DNA of 5,924 bases from CAYQPF01 sp964419225 (GTDB taxonomy: Bacteria > Cloacimonadota > Cloacimonadia > Cloacimonadales > CAYQPF01), in assembly GCA_964419225.1 (NCBI GenBank), contig CAYQPF010000235.1, positions 1 through 5,924 on the forward strand, in the 5' to 3' direction. The notes under the pieces are model-generated. The model had not been told where the DNA came from. It was given only the letters and a program-made list of their open reading frames with translations, and did no database searches. Of this stretch, positions 1 through 5,706 are shown one piece after another. Each line of letters opens with the position of its first letter. Position 1 is the stretch's first letter. Both the position numbers and the translations under genes were made by a program.

Positions 1-71
1 TCCGCAGACTACATCACCTGCTTTCTCTCCCTTCCCTTATTAAAAGGGAAGGGTCGGGGATGGGTTGTCGA
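1..71. repeat. Hairpin-bearing interspersed repeat, copy 1 (downstream of xdh operon)
   Basis: This segment recurs at 4232-4302 in the same orientation, with three substitutions in 71 positions by direct comparison. Its last 44 bases (28-71) recur exactly at 3988-4031. The core is a perfect hairpin: arms 29-38 (CCCTTCCCTT) and 44-53 (AAGGGAAGGG) with a 5-base loop, followed by the tail TCGGGGATGGGTTGTCGA. It starts at the window edge, so the true left boundary is unknown. It lies about 20 bases beyond the stop codon of the xdh large subunit. No coding potential or transposase is visible. I infer a small non-autonomous, REP/MITE-like element. Confidence 0.85.
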
Positions 72-92
72 ATCTCTCTCCCAACTTGACAC

Positions 93-2366
93 CTAATATA
101 GCTTCTCCGCTGCCATCAGCACTGCCTCCGGGGTTGCAGGCATTTTCAAATCTGCTTCCTTCTGATGTTCTCCAATCGCCTCAAGAGCATCTTTGATTGC
201 AAACCAAACTGCTTCGCCATAGATCAACGGTGGTTCTCCAATTCCCTTGCTGCCCAAAGCACTGGATTCTTTTCTCTCCCGGTCCAGACAAGTGATCTCA
301 AACACCTCCGGCAAATCCCGATAACAGGGAATCTTATAGGTAGAAGGGGTATTACTGATGCACATTCCCTTCTCATTCCAGACCAGTTCTTCAAAAGTTG
401 ACCAACCGTACCCTTGGAAAAAAGCACCGGCTATCTGTCCTTTATCTATTTCACTGTTGATCGAAGTTCCGGTTTCATGTACGATATGAACAGCCAAAAG
501 CTTGTGCATCCCGGTTAAAATATCTACTTCTGTATGTGCTAAAGCTGCACCGAATACAAAGTAAAAGAAGGGATTCCCCTTGCCTGAAGCTCTGTCAAAA
601 TGTACTCCCGGTGTCGCATAAAAACCCTGGGCACCTAAGTTCACACGCTCCATATAAGCTCTGTGGATCAAATCAGTAAAAGCAATGCAATTGCCTTTAT
701 CCTGTAAATCATATATGATGTTATTTTTAAATACTACATTAGACACCTTTATTCCGAATTTCTCTTCCAGCATTTTTTCTGCCACAGGTATAAGCCGTGA
801 CTTGATTTGCTGACATGCATTCAAAGCTGCATTACAATTCAGGTCTGAACCGGTTGAAGCTGCTGTGGGTGAAGCATTCGCAACTCTTTTAGTATGAGAA
901 CTTTCTACTCTGATATTCTCTAAAGTCACTCCCAAAGTACAGGAAACTGTCTGAGCAACTTTCGTGTTCACTTCCTGTCCCATCTCGATACCACCGTGGG
1001 TTACAGATATACTTCCGTCTGTATAAACCCATACCAGTGAAGCTCCCTGATTTAAGAAAGCTGTAGTAAATGAAATACCAAACTTAACTGGTGCTATCCC
1101 TATCCCACGTTTGAGAAATTTCTTCTTCTTATTAAATTCTATATTCTCCTGAACAAGTTTCTGGTAAGCTGATTTTTCCTGCAGCATATCGAGAATCTCT
1201 GTACTGCAGGCTTCTTTCACAGGCTGTGCAAAAGGTGTAAGCTGTCCTTCCTGATACGCGTTGATCTTCCTGATTTCAAAAACATCTTTTTTTAGGATCT
1301 GAGCCATTTTGGTTAATGCCCTCTCTATGACAAAGATCCCTTGCGGTGCTCCAAAACCTCTAAAAGCTGTATTGGGTGAATAATTTGTTCTACAGGCTCT
1401 GCCAATAATCCTCGCATTTGGCAAATAGTAGATATTGTCGGAATGCAGCATTGCTCTTTCGAGTATGGCCATCGATAAATCTATGGATGCCCCGCCATTT
1501 GAATTTAACTCAACTGAATATGCCTGGATCTTACCATCTTTGTTAAATCCCATTTTGTATTTACTTTTAAAAGGATGCCTTTTCCCTGTTGAAATCATAT
1601 CTTCTATTCGAGGTAGAACAAGCTCAACTGGTTTTCTGACTATTGAACATGCCAAAGCTGCCAGACATGACCAAATTACGGCAGTCCGTTCTTTCCCGCC
1701 AAAAGCTCCTCCCAGCCGTTTCACATCAACTGTTACATCTTTGCTGCGTACATTGAGGATCCGGGCTGCTATTTCCTGCGTTTCAGATGTACTCTGGGTT
1801 GCAGAATAAAGGGTTACTTCGTGATCTTCACCCGGTACAGCCAGACAGCGTTGGGTCTCCATGTAAAAGTGCTCCTGGCCTCCACTTTCAATTACATCTT
1901 CAATAATATAATCAGAATTTTTAAATCCTGCTTCGATATCACCCGTTTCAATTCTGCGTTCCGGCATATATAAATCATTATTGAGCAAAGCCTGATCAAT
2001 CGTAAGTACAGGTGTCTCTTCCCGATATTCCACTTTGATCAACTGCACTGCTCTTTCAGCTAACTCTGCATCTGCCGATACTGCCAAAGCAACCGGCTGC
2101 CCGACATAAACAACTTCAGTCTCTGCCAAAAGTACTTCATCAGGTAATAAATGTCCAATTTGATTCGGTCCGGGGATATCTTTATATGTTATGATCTTAG
2201 CAAGCTTTTCAGCTTCAGTGGTATCAATGCTCAGTATTTTAGCTTTCGCATATGGACTGTATAATATTCTAATAAACTGTAATTCATCGGGTTTGGGATA
2301 ATCTCCCACAAAGCGGGATTTACCTGTCAAATGAAGTGGTCCGTCTAAATGGTATGGCTGTTTCAT
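93..2366 (-). CDS. xdhB: Xanthine dehydrogenase, molybdopterin-binding large subunit
   Basis: This is the catalytic subunit of a xanthine dehydrogenase-type molybdenum hydroxylase, probably oxidising hypoxanthine/xanthine in the cytoplasm. It has 757 residues, close to the usual 750-780. An a/b hammerhead domain spans roughly residues 10-125, followed by the two molybdopterin-binding regions. Visible signatures are GGQEHFYMET (Q164), GGAFGGKE (219-226), NTAFRGFG (332-339), GISFT (429-434 region), MGQ (462-464), ASPTAAS (499-504 region) and GSKGIGEPP (705-713). By alignment from memory with bovine XDH, E226, R336, F433/T434 and E711 correspond to E802, R880, F1009/T1010 and E1261, the purine-binding and catalytic residues. 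Aldehyde oxidases replace the first two, and CO dehydrogenases carry AYxCSFR instead of AFRGFG. The ATG lies in an ATGA overlap with the upstream FeS/FAD gene and has GGAGGT 6 bases before it. One oddity is MGQE where MGQG is usual. The symbol follows R. capsulatus usage; in E. coli the letters differ. The exact substrate is inferred. Confidence 0.93.
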   Translation of the reverse strand: MKQPYHLDGPLHLTGKSRFVGDYPKPDELQFIRILYSPYAKAKILSIDTTEAEKLAKIITYKDIPGPNQIGHLLPDEVLLAETEVVYVGQPVALAVSADAELAERAVQLIKVEYREETPVLTIDQALLNNDLYMPERRIETGDIEAGFKNSDYIIEDVIESGGQEHFYMETQRCLAVPGEDHEVTLYSATQSTSETQEIAARILNVRSKDVTVDVKRLGGAFGGKERTAVIWSCLAALACSIVRKPVELVLPRIEDMISTGKRHPFKSKYKMGFNKDGKIQAYSVELNSNGGASIDLSMAILERAMLHSDNIYYLPNARIIGRACRTNYSPNTAFRGFGAPQGIFVIERALTKMAQILKKDVFEIRKINAYQEGQLTPFAQPVKEACSTEILDMLQEKSAYQKLVQENIEFNKKKKFLKRGIGIAPVKFGISFTTAFLNQGASLVWVYTDGSISVTHGGIEMGQEVNTKVAQTVSCTLGVTLENIRVESSHTKRVANASPTAASTGSDLNCNAALNACQQIKSRLIPVAEKMLEEKFGIKVSNVVFKNNIIYDLQDKGNCIAFTDLIHRAYMERVNLGAQGFYATPGVHFDRASGKGNPFFYFVFGAALAHTEVDILTGMHKLLAVHIVHETGTSINSEIDKGQIAGAFFQGYGWSTFEELVWNEKGMCISNTPSTYKIPCYRDLPEVFEITCLDRERKESSALGSKGIGEPPLIYGEAVWFAIKDALEAIGEHQKEADLKMPATPEAVLMAAEKLY

Positions 2367-3841
2367 GCTTCCACCTCCAATAAAGTATTCAAATGCTTGA
2401 TCAGATGATTCTTAACCAGTAAGCTTCGGTACTCAGCAGATCCTCTCACATCTCCGATAGGTGCTACTTCCTGCATAGCTGATATTCCCGCCTGAATTAA
2501 TAGTTCCTGATTCACTTCTTTATTAACAAGGAATTCAGATGTTTTGGTCAGCAAAACAGGAATAGCTGCAACTCCTCCAAAAGCAATTTTACAGGAGCAT
2601 ATCTTATTCCCTGAAACAGTTAAAGCTATGGCAGAACTTACTGAGGAGATATCTACTGCTACACGCTTTGCCGTTTTTTCAAACCTGCTTAACACTTTCT
2701 GTGTAGGAATTGGAATCTTAATTCTCCCGATAATTTCATTGCTCTGCAGAACTGTTTTCTTGTATCCTAAATAGTATTCGTCTAATTTAACAGTTCTCGT
2801 ACCAGTTTTTGCATATAATTCCAATTCCGCATCTAAAACAAGTAATGTCGGAATCGAATCTGCAATCGGGGAAGCATTGCCAATATTCCCTGCCAGGGTT
2901 GCCACATTTCTGATTTGCTGTGAAGACATTTGCCGGATAGTTTCACATAAGACTGGGAAATAATTTTGCACATCCGGATTAGCTTGAATTTCAGTTAAAG
3001 TAACATTTGCCCCGATACTAACCCAACCCTCATTAACTGCGATTCCATCGAAATCAATTATTCGGGAAATATCGATTAAATACTGTTGTCTCATTCTCCG
3101 CACGTTTGCTTCAACTACCAGATCTGTGCCTCCTCCGATGATTTTCTTCTTTGCTTTCTCCGGCAGAATTTCCAGCGTCGCAAACAATTCTTTCCTATCT
3201 TGGGGAATGAAATAATTTTGGCATTCGTGGATCAAATTTTCATTATTCACAGGTAAAGTAAGCAATTTATAATCAAACGACTTCAAAATCTTGATCACAT
3301 TATCTATATATTCAGGTTGAAACTTCAATCCTGACTCAGCTAAATTCTTGGCTAAATCTTCTTTTATCTGTACCACAGATCTTTTGATACTTTCATAACC
3401 TGTACAACGACAAAGATTCCCTTCCAATGCTGCTGAAACTTCTTCTTCTGATGGTGTTGCATTATTATAAAACAAACAGAATAAGGACATCACTATTCCA
3501 GGTGTACAATATCCGCATTGCGTCGCATGATTTTCCAACATTGCTTTCTGTATAAGAGTCAGGTTATTTTCATCGCCCAGACCTTCGATGGTCAAAACAT
3601 GTTTACCATGCAGTTTAGCTGCAGGATATATGCAAGATGTGACAGAAAGATATGCCATTTGATCTCCTGCCAGAGTTCCCAGAGCTATCGTACAGGCTCC
3701 GCAATCTCCTTCAGAACAACTTTCTTTTGTCCCGGATAATTTGTATATATCCCTGATAACTTCCAAAGCTGTGGCATCTGGATAAATCTCGGGAGTAACT
3801 ATTTTCTCGTTTAATATGAAAGATATTTTTAATTTATTCAT
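2363..3841 (-). CDS. xdhA: Xanthine dehydrogenase, fused [2Fe-2S]/FAD small subunit
   Basis: This is the electron-transfer subunit of the xanthine dehydrogenase, with 492 residues. Residues 1-85 form a plant-ferredoxin-type [2Fe-2S] domain with C42, C47, C50 (CSEGDCGAC) and C70. Residues 86-165 form the helical [2Fe-2S] domain with C109 and C112 (QCGYC) and C144 and C146 (CRC). After a linker, the FAD domain begins near 210, with IIGGGTDL (235-241 region) and TLAGNIGNASPIAD (315-328). YYLGYKKT (356-363) matches the conserved stretch near the flavin in XDHs. A CO-dehydrogenase-flavoprotein C-terminal domain spans about 380-486. E. coli splits these domains into two proteins; R. capsulatus XdhA fuses them as here. 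The ATG at 3841 has AGGAG at 3847-3851, 5 bases away, and an out-of-frame ATG just upstream stops after two codons. It is first in the operon and overlaps the catalytic-subunit gene by 4 bases. NAD+ is the expected acceptor, but ferredoxin or another carrier cannot be excluded from sequence. Confidence 0.94.
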   Translation of the reverse strand: MNKLKISFILNEKIVTPEIYPDATALEVIRDIYKLSGTKESCSEGDCGACTIALGTLAGDQMAYLSVTSCIYPAAKLHGKHVLTIEGLGDENNLTLIQKAMLENHATQCGYCTPGIVMSLFCLFYNNATPSEEEVSAALEGNLCRCTGYESIKRSVVQIKEDLAKNLAESGLKFQPEYIDNVIKILKSFDYKLLTLPVNNENLIHECQNYFIPQDRKELFATLEILPEKAKKKIIGGGTDLVVEANVRRMRQQYLIDISRIIDFDGIAVNEGWVSIGANVTLTEIQANPDVQNYFPVLCETIRQMSSQQIRNVATLAGNIGNASPIADSIPTLLVLDAELELYAKTGTRTVKLDEYYLGYKKTVLQSNEIIGRIKIPIPTQKVLSRFEKTAKRVAVDISSVSSAIALTVSGNKICSCKIAFGGVAAIPVLLTKTSEFLVNKEVNQELLIQAGISAMQEVAPIGDVRGSAEYRSLLVKNHLIKHLNTLLEVEA

Positions 3842-3902
3842 CTCATCTCCTCACCAGCTAAACCCGATAATTAAATTCGCACCCATGGGCTTAACTTTTA
3901 AT

Positions 3903-3930
3903 AAAATATTTAACTTGAAGATTAAGTCAA
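3903..3930 (-). promoter_or_regulatory. Candidate promoter of the xdh operon
   Basis: Read on the minus strand, TTGACT (plus-strand 3925-3930) is followed after 16 bases by TATTTT (3903-3908). These match the sigma-70 consensus at 5/6 and 4/6 positions. This would give a leader of about 55 bases before the xdhA start codon. The surrounding DNA is AT-rich, so chance matches are possible. Confidence 0.4.
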
Positions 3931-3933
3931 GTT
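3912..3933. promoter_or_regulatory. Inverted repeat overlapping the candidate xdh promoter
   Basis: AACTTGA (3912-3918) and TCAAGTT (3927-3933) form a perfect 7 bp dyad with an 8-base gap. It overlaps the candidate -35 hexamer and part of the spacer of the leftward promoter. The size and position would suit a dimeric regulator's operator. No regulator gene is in the window, so the role is inferred only from position and symmetry. Confidence 0.35.
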
Positions 3934-4065
3934 CTTTCACATTCTCCACTCTCCCACCAACACTTATTCCCCCAACCCTATCCTAAATCCCTTCCCTTAT
4001 TAAAAGGGAAGGGTCGGGGATGGGTTGTCGATTCTCACGTCGCAGGTCTTTCTCTTTCTCTGCTG

Positions 4066-4093
4066 CCACCTGCCTACTGACTTCTGCCCACTG
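4066..4093. repeat. 7 bp tandem array (CCNNCTG type) in copy 2
   Basis: Four consecutive heptamers are visible: CCACCTG, CCTACTG, ACTTCTG and CCCACTG. The same four positions recur in copy 3 with one base changed (ACTTCTG becomes CCTTCTG). Unit number is therefore conserved between the copies for this array. Confidence 0.7.
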
Positions 4094-4110
4094 ATCTTGC
4101 CTGTCTGTGT

Positions 4111-4140
4111 TAGTCCGTGTAAGTCTGTGATAGTCCGTGT
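4111..4140. repeat. 10 bp tandem array in copy 2 (three units)
   Basis: The units are TAGTCCGTGT, AAGTCTGTGA and TAGTCCGTGT. Copy 3 has only one unit at the matching place (4382-4391). The difference is exactly 20 bases, consistent with gain or loss of two whole units. Confidence 0.8.
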
Positions 4141-4144
4141 TCCC

Positions 4145-4158
4145 CACTCGTCACTCGT
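4145..4158. repeat. 7 bp tandem CACTCGT in copy 2 (two units)
   Basis: Two exact CACTCGT units are followed by a partial CAC. The equivalent array in copy 3 has three exact units. Confidence 0.7.
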
Positions 4159-4336
4159 CACCTGTCTCCTTCTTTAGTCCATTGAGTCCAACCAAAAAGG
4201 CTTTGCTTTTCAATCTGCACAGAAATCAGAATCCGCAGACTACATCACCTGCTTTCTCTCCCTTCCCTTATTAAAAGGGAAGGGTCTGGGATAGATTGTC
4301 GATTCTCACGTCGCAGGTCTTTCTCTTTCTCTGCTT

Positions 4337-4364
4337 CCACCTGCCTACTGCCTTCTGCCCACTG
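4337..4364. repeat. 7 bp tandem array (CCNNCTG type) in copy 3
   Basis: Four heptamers in register: CCACCTG, CCTACTG, CCTTCTG and CCCACTG. This is the counterpart of 4066-4093. Confidence 0.7.
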
Positions 4365-4395
4365 ATCTTGCCTGTCTGTGTTAGTCCGTGTTCCC

Positions 4396-4416
4396 CACTC
4401 GTCACTCGTCACTCGT
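4396..4416. repeat. 7 bp tandem CACTCGT in copy 3 (three units)
   Basis: Three exact consecutive CACTCGT units. The matching array in copy 2 has two. Confidence 0.85.
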
Positions 4417-4433
4417 TAGCTGTCTCCTTCTTT

Positions 4434-4475
4434 AGTCCATTTAGTCCATACAGTCCATATAGTCCATATAGTCCT
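4434..4475. repeat. 9 bp tandem AGTCCATNN array in copy 3 (five units)
   Basis: AGTCCAT begins at 4434, 4443, 4452 and 4461, with a final AGTCCT at 4470, giving an exact 9-base period. Copy 2 has only two such units. Read in one plus-strand frame the array spells Ser-Pro-Tyr repeats, which creates a spurious open frame. Confidence 0.9.
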
Positions 4476-4499
4476 ACCACTCCCCCCTCCCCACTCACA

Positions 4500-4520
4500 A
4501 TTAACCATTAACCATTAACC
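4500..4520. repeat. 7 bp tandem ATTAACC (three units)
   Basis: Three exact ATTAACC units end 14 bases before the candidate -35 hexamer of the decarboxylase genes. They are separate from the composite repeat and have no counterpart after copy 2. Confidence 0.9.
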
Positions 4521-4534
4521 AAATTATTATTTTG

Positions 4535-4563
4535 TTGACTTTATAAAAGGGATAAGAAATAAG
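4535..4563 (+). promoter_or_regulatory. Candidate promoter of the decarboxylase beta-subunit operon
   Basis: TTGACT (4535-4540) and AATAAG (4558-4563) are separated by 17 bases. They match the sigma-70 consensus at 5/6 and 4/6 positions. Transcription would start near 4570, leaving a leader of about 25 bases before the ATG at 4596. TATAAA at 4542-4547 is closer to a -10 consensus but has no -35 partner at normal spacing. Confidence 0.4.
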
Positions 4564-4583
4564 TAAATCAAAGAAAATTACAA

Positions 4584-4590
4584 GTGAGGT
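4584..4590 (+). promoter_or_regulatory. Ribosome binding site deciding the beta-subunit start
   Basis: GTGAGGT sits 5 bases before ATG 4596, with its GAGG core 6 bases away. The reading frame also offers GTG at 4584, but that codon is part of this Shine-Dalgarno-like sequence and has no purine-rich site at proper distance upstream. This supports starting at 4596. Confidence 0.6.
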
Positions 4591-4595
4591 TAATA

Positions 4596-5696
4596 ATGGA
4601 AGCTCTGTTAATGGGCATTACCTCCATTACCTTAAAGCAGATAATCATGCTTTTGGTAGGTAGTGGACTAATTTATTTAGCAATCAGAAAAGATTATGAA
4701 CCGGCATTGCTCTTACCAATGGGGTTTGGTGCTATCCTGGCGAACATTCCTTTTTCGTCAGCTATCGGACCCGAAGGTGCATTAACGATTTTATTCGAAG
4801 CCGGAATTAGAACAGAATTATTCCCGTTACTAATTTTTGTAGCGATTGGTGCCATGATTGATTTCTCACCTTTGTTGAAAAACCCTTTCATGTTACTATT
4901 TGGTGCCGCTGCTCAATTCGGAATCTTCTTCACGATGGCTGTTGCCTCATTATTTGGATTTAGCCTCAGAGAAGCTGCTTCCATTGGAATAATTGGTGCT
5001 GCAGACGGTCCTACATCAATCTATGTAGCATCCAAATTCGCCATGAATCTTCTGGGACCAATATCTGTAGCAGCCTACTCTTACATGGCTCTGGTTCCTA
5101 TTATTCAACCCCCTGTGATCCGACTTTTAACCACTGTTGAAGAGCGTAAGATCAGAATGGCTTCAACCAGTAATGAAGTATCCAAAACAGTTAAAGTCCT
5201 CTTCCCCATTTTAATTACAATCATTGCAGGCATAATCGCTCCTGTATCTGTGTCCTTGATAGGCTTTTTAATGTTTGGTAATTTGATCAGAGAATGTGGT
5301 GTGCTCAATCGTTTATCTTTATCTGCCCAAAACGAACTGGCCAACCTGGTCACAATTCTCCTCGGTATAACTATTGCCTCCACAATGACAGCGGAAAGAT
5401 TTATTCAAAGTTCTACCATGATCATCATTGGTTTGGGGCTTATAGCATTTATTTTTGATACTGCAGGTGGAGTTATCTTTGCCAAAATCCTGAATATCTT
5501 TATGAAGAAGAAGATCAATCCGATGATTGGTGCTGCCGGAATCTCAGCATTTCCGATGTCAGCGAGAGTTATACATAAAATGGGACTCAAAGAAGATCCA
5601 CAAAACTATTTATTAATGCATGCTGTCAGTGCCAATGTGGCAGGTCAGATTGGTTCTGTAATTGCCGGCGGTTTAGTCCTGGCTTTGGTCAAATAG
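4596..5696 (+). CDS. oadB: Sodium-translocating decarboxylase beta subunit (OadB/GcdB/MmdB family)
   Basis: This is the integral membrane subunit of a biotin-dependent decarboxylase (oxaloacetate, methylmalonyl-CoA or glutaconyl-CoA type), which couples carboxybiotin decarboxylation to Na+ export. From ATG 4596 it has 366 residues, slightly short for the family (about 375-430) but complete at both ends. It is strongly hydrophobic, with roughly nine or more membrane segments. Signatures are GAADGPTS (134-141), AYSYMALVPIIQPP (160-173), FGNLIRECGVLNRLS (227-241), NPMIGAAGISAFPMSARV (308-325) and the C-terminal MHAVSANVAGQIGS (341-354). By recalled alignment to Klebsiella OadB, D137, Y163, N308, G312, S317 and R324 match D203, Y229, N373, G377, S382 and R389, the residues implicated in Na+/H+ passage. 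It should therefore be ion-competent. The substrate is set by an alpha subunit that is not in the window, so the oadB symbol indicates family only. The stop codon overlaps the ribosome binding site of the next gene. Confidence 0.93.
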   Translation: MEALLMGITSITLKQIIMLLVGSGLIYLAIRKDYEPALLLPMGFGAILANIPFSSAIGPEGALTILFEAGIRTELFPLLIFVAIGAMIDFSPLLKNPFMLLFGAAAQFGIFFTMAVASLFGFSLREAASIGIIGAADGPTSIYVASKFAMNLLGPISVAAYSYMALVPIIQPPVIRLLTTVEERKIRMASTSNEVSKTVKVLFPILITIIAGIIAPVSVSLIGFLMFGNLIRECGVLNRLSLSAQNELANLVTILLGITIASTMTAERFIQSSTMIIIGLGLIAFIFDTAGGVIFAKILNIFMKKKINPMIGAAGISAFPMSARVIHKMGLKEDPQNYLLMHAVSANVAGQIGSVIAGGLVLALVK

Positions 5697-5706
5697 GAGT
5701 ATAAAT

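Larger units (their letters stand above)
3988..4190. repeat. Composite repeat, copy 2
   Basis: This unit begins with the hairpin element (arms 3989-3998 and 4004-4013; 3988-4031 identical to 28-71). It continues with a C/T-rich block that aligns closely to 4259-4448. The block contains four 7 bp CCNNCTG-like units (4066-4093), three 10 bp TAGTCCGTGT-like units (4111-4140), two CACTCGT units (4145-4158) and two AGTCCA units spaced 9 bases apart (from 4176 and 4185). It lacks the TCCGCAGACTACATCACCTG module that precedes the hairpin in the copies at 1 and 4232. Confidence 0.85.
4232..4475. repeat. Composite repeat, copy 3
   Basis: This copy starts with the TCCGCAGACTACATCACCTG module, shared with position 1. 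Then come the hairpin (arms 4260-4269 and 4275-4284) and the C/T-rich block that parallels copy 2. The hairpin stem is intact, while the tail carries three substitutions relative to copy 1. Compared with copy 2, its 10 bp array is shorter and its CACTCGT and AGTCCAT arrays are longer. It lies in the same orientation as the other two copies. Confidence 0.85.
3842..4595. other. Divergent intergenic region, non-coding and repeat-rich
   Basis: These 754 bases separate the leftward xdh operon from the rightward decarboxylase genes. The left 145 bases are AT-rich unique sequence with the candidate xdh promoter. From about 3935 to 4500 the plus strand is strikingly C+T rich and low in complexity, made of two composite repeat copies and several 7-10 bp tandem arrays. 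The last 75 bases are AT-rich and hold the candidate promoter of the decarboxylase genes. I see no credible gene, tRNA or structured RNA. The one longer open frame (4296-4511) is made almost entirely of repeats. Confidence 0.85.

Noticed and set aside
29..53. Intrinsic terminator for the xdh operon
   Set aside because: The stem is good and lies about 40 bases past the stop codon. Read leftward, however, it is followed by AGAGAAAG, not a T-tract, and the same element also occurs upstream of the operon as a repeat.
1435..1809. Plus-strand open frame of 124 codons inside the xdh large-subunit gene
   Set aside because: It lies antisense to a strongly conserved coding region, including the GGAFGGKE and pocket motifs. 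Its translation shows no recognisable domain, so it is a shadow frame.
93..2366. Form I CO dehydrogenase (CoxL) or aldehyde oxidase identity for the large subunit
   Set aside because: The CoxL AYxCSFR loop is replaced by NTAFRGFG. The Glu and Arg that distinguish xanthine dehydrogenases from aldehyde oxidases are both present.
4194..4217. Imperfect hairpin around AAAAAGGCTTTGCTTTT as a terminator
   Set aside because: The pairing is only about 6 bp with a bulge and a 3-base loop. No gene ends nearby on either strand.
1..4302. Insertion sequence or composite transposon carrying xdh
   Set aside because: No transposase or integrase gene, terminal inverted repeats or target duplications are visible. 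Only direct repeats of a short non-coding element are seen.
4296..4511. Plus-strand open frame of 71 codons with Ser-Pro-Tyr repeats
   Set aside because: It is composed of the 7, 9 and 10 bp tandem repeats, has no ribosome binding site, and its translation is low-complexity. The parallel repeat copy at 3988-4190 does not maintain such a frame.
4066..4520. CRISPR array
   Set aside because: The repeats are 7-10 bp and directly adjacent, with no unique spacers of regular length.
4584..4595. GTG start adding four residues to the decarboxylase beta subunit
   Set aside because: The GTG is part of the GTGAGGT Shine-Dalgarno-like sequence correctly spaced for ATG 4596, and it has no binding site of its own.
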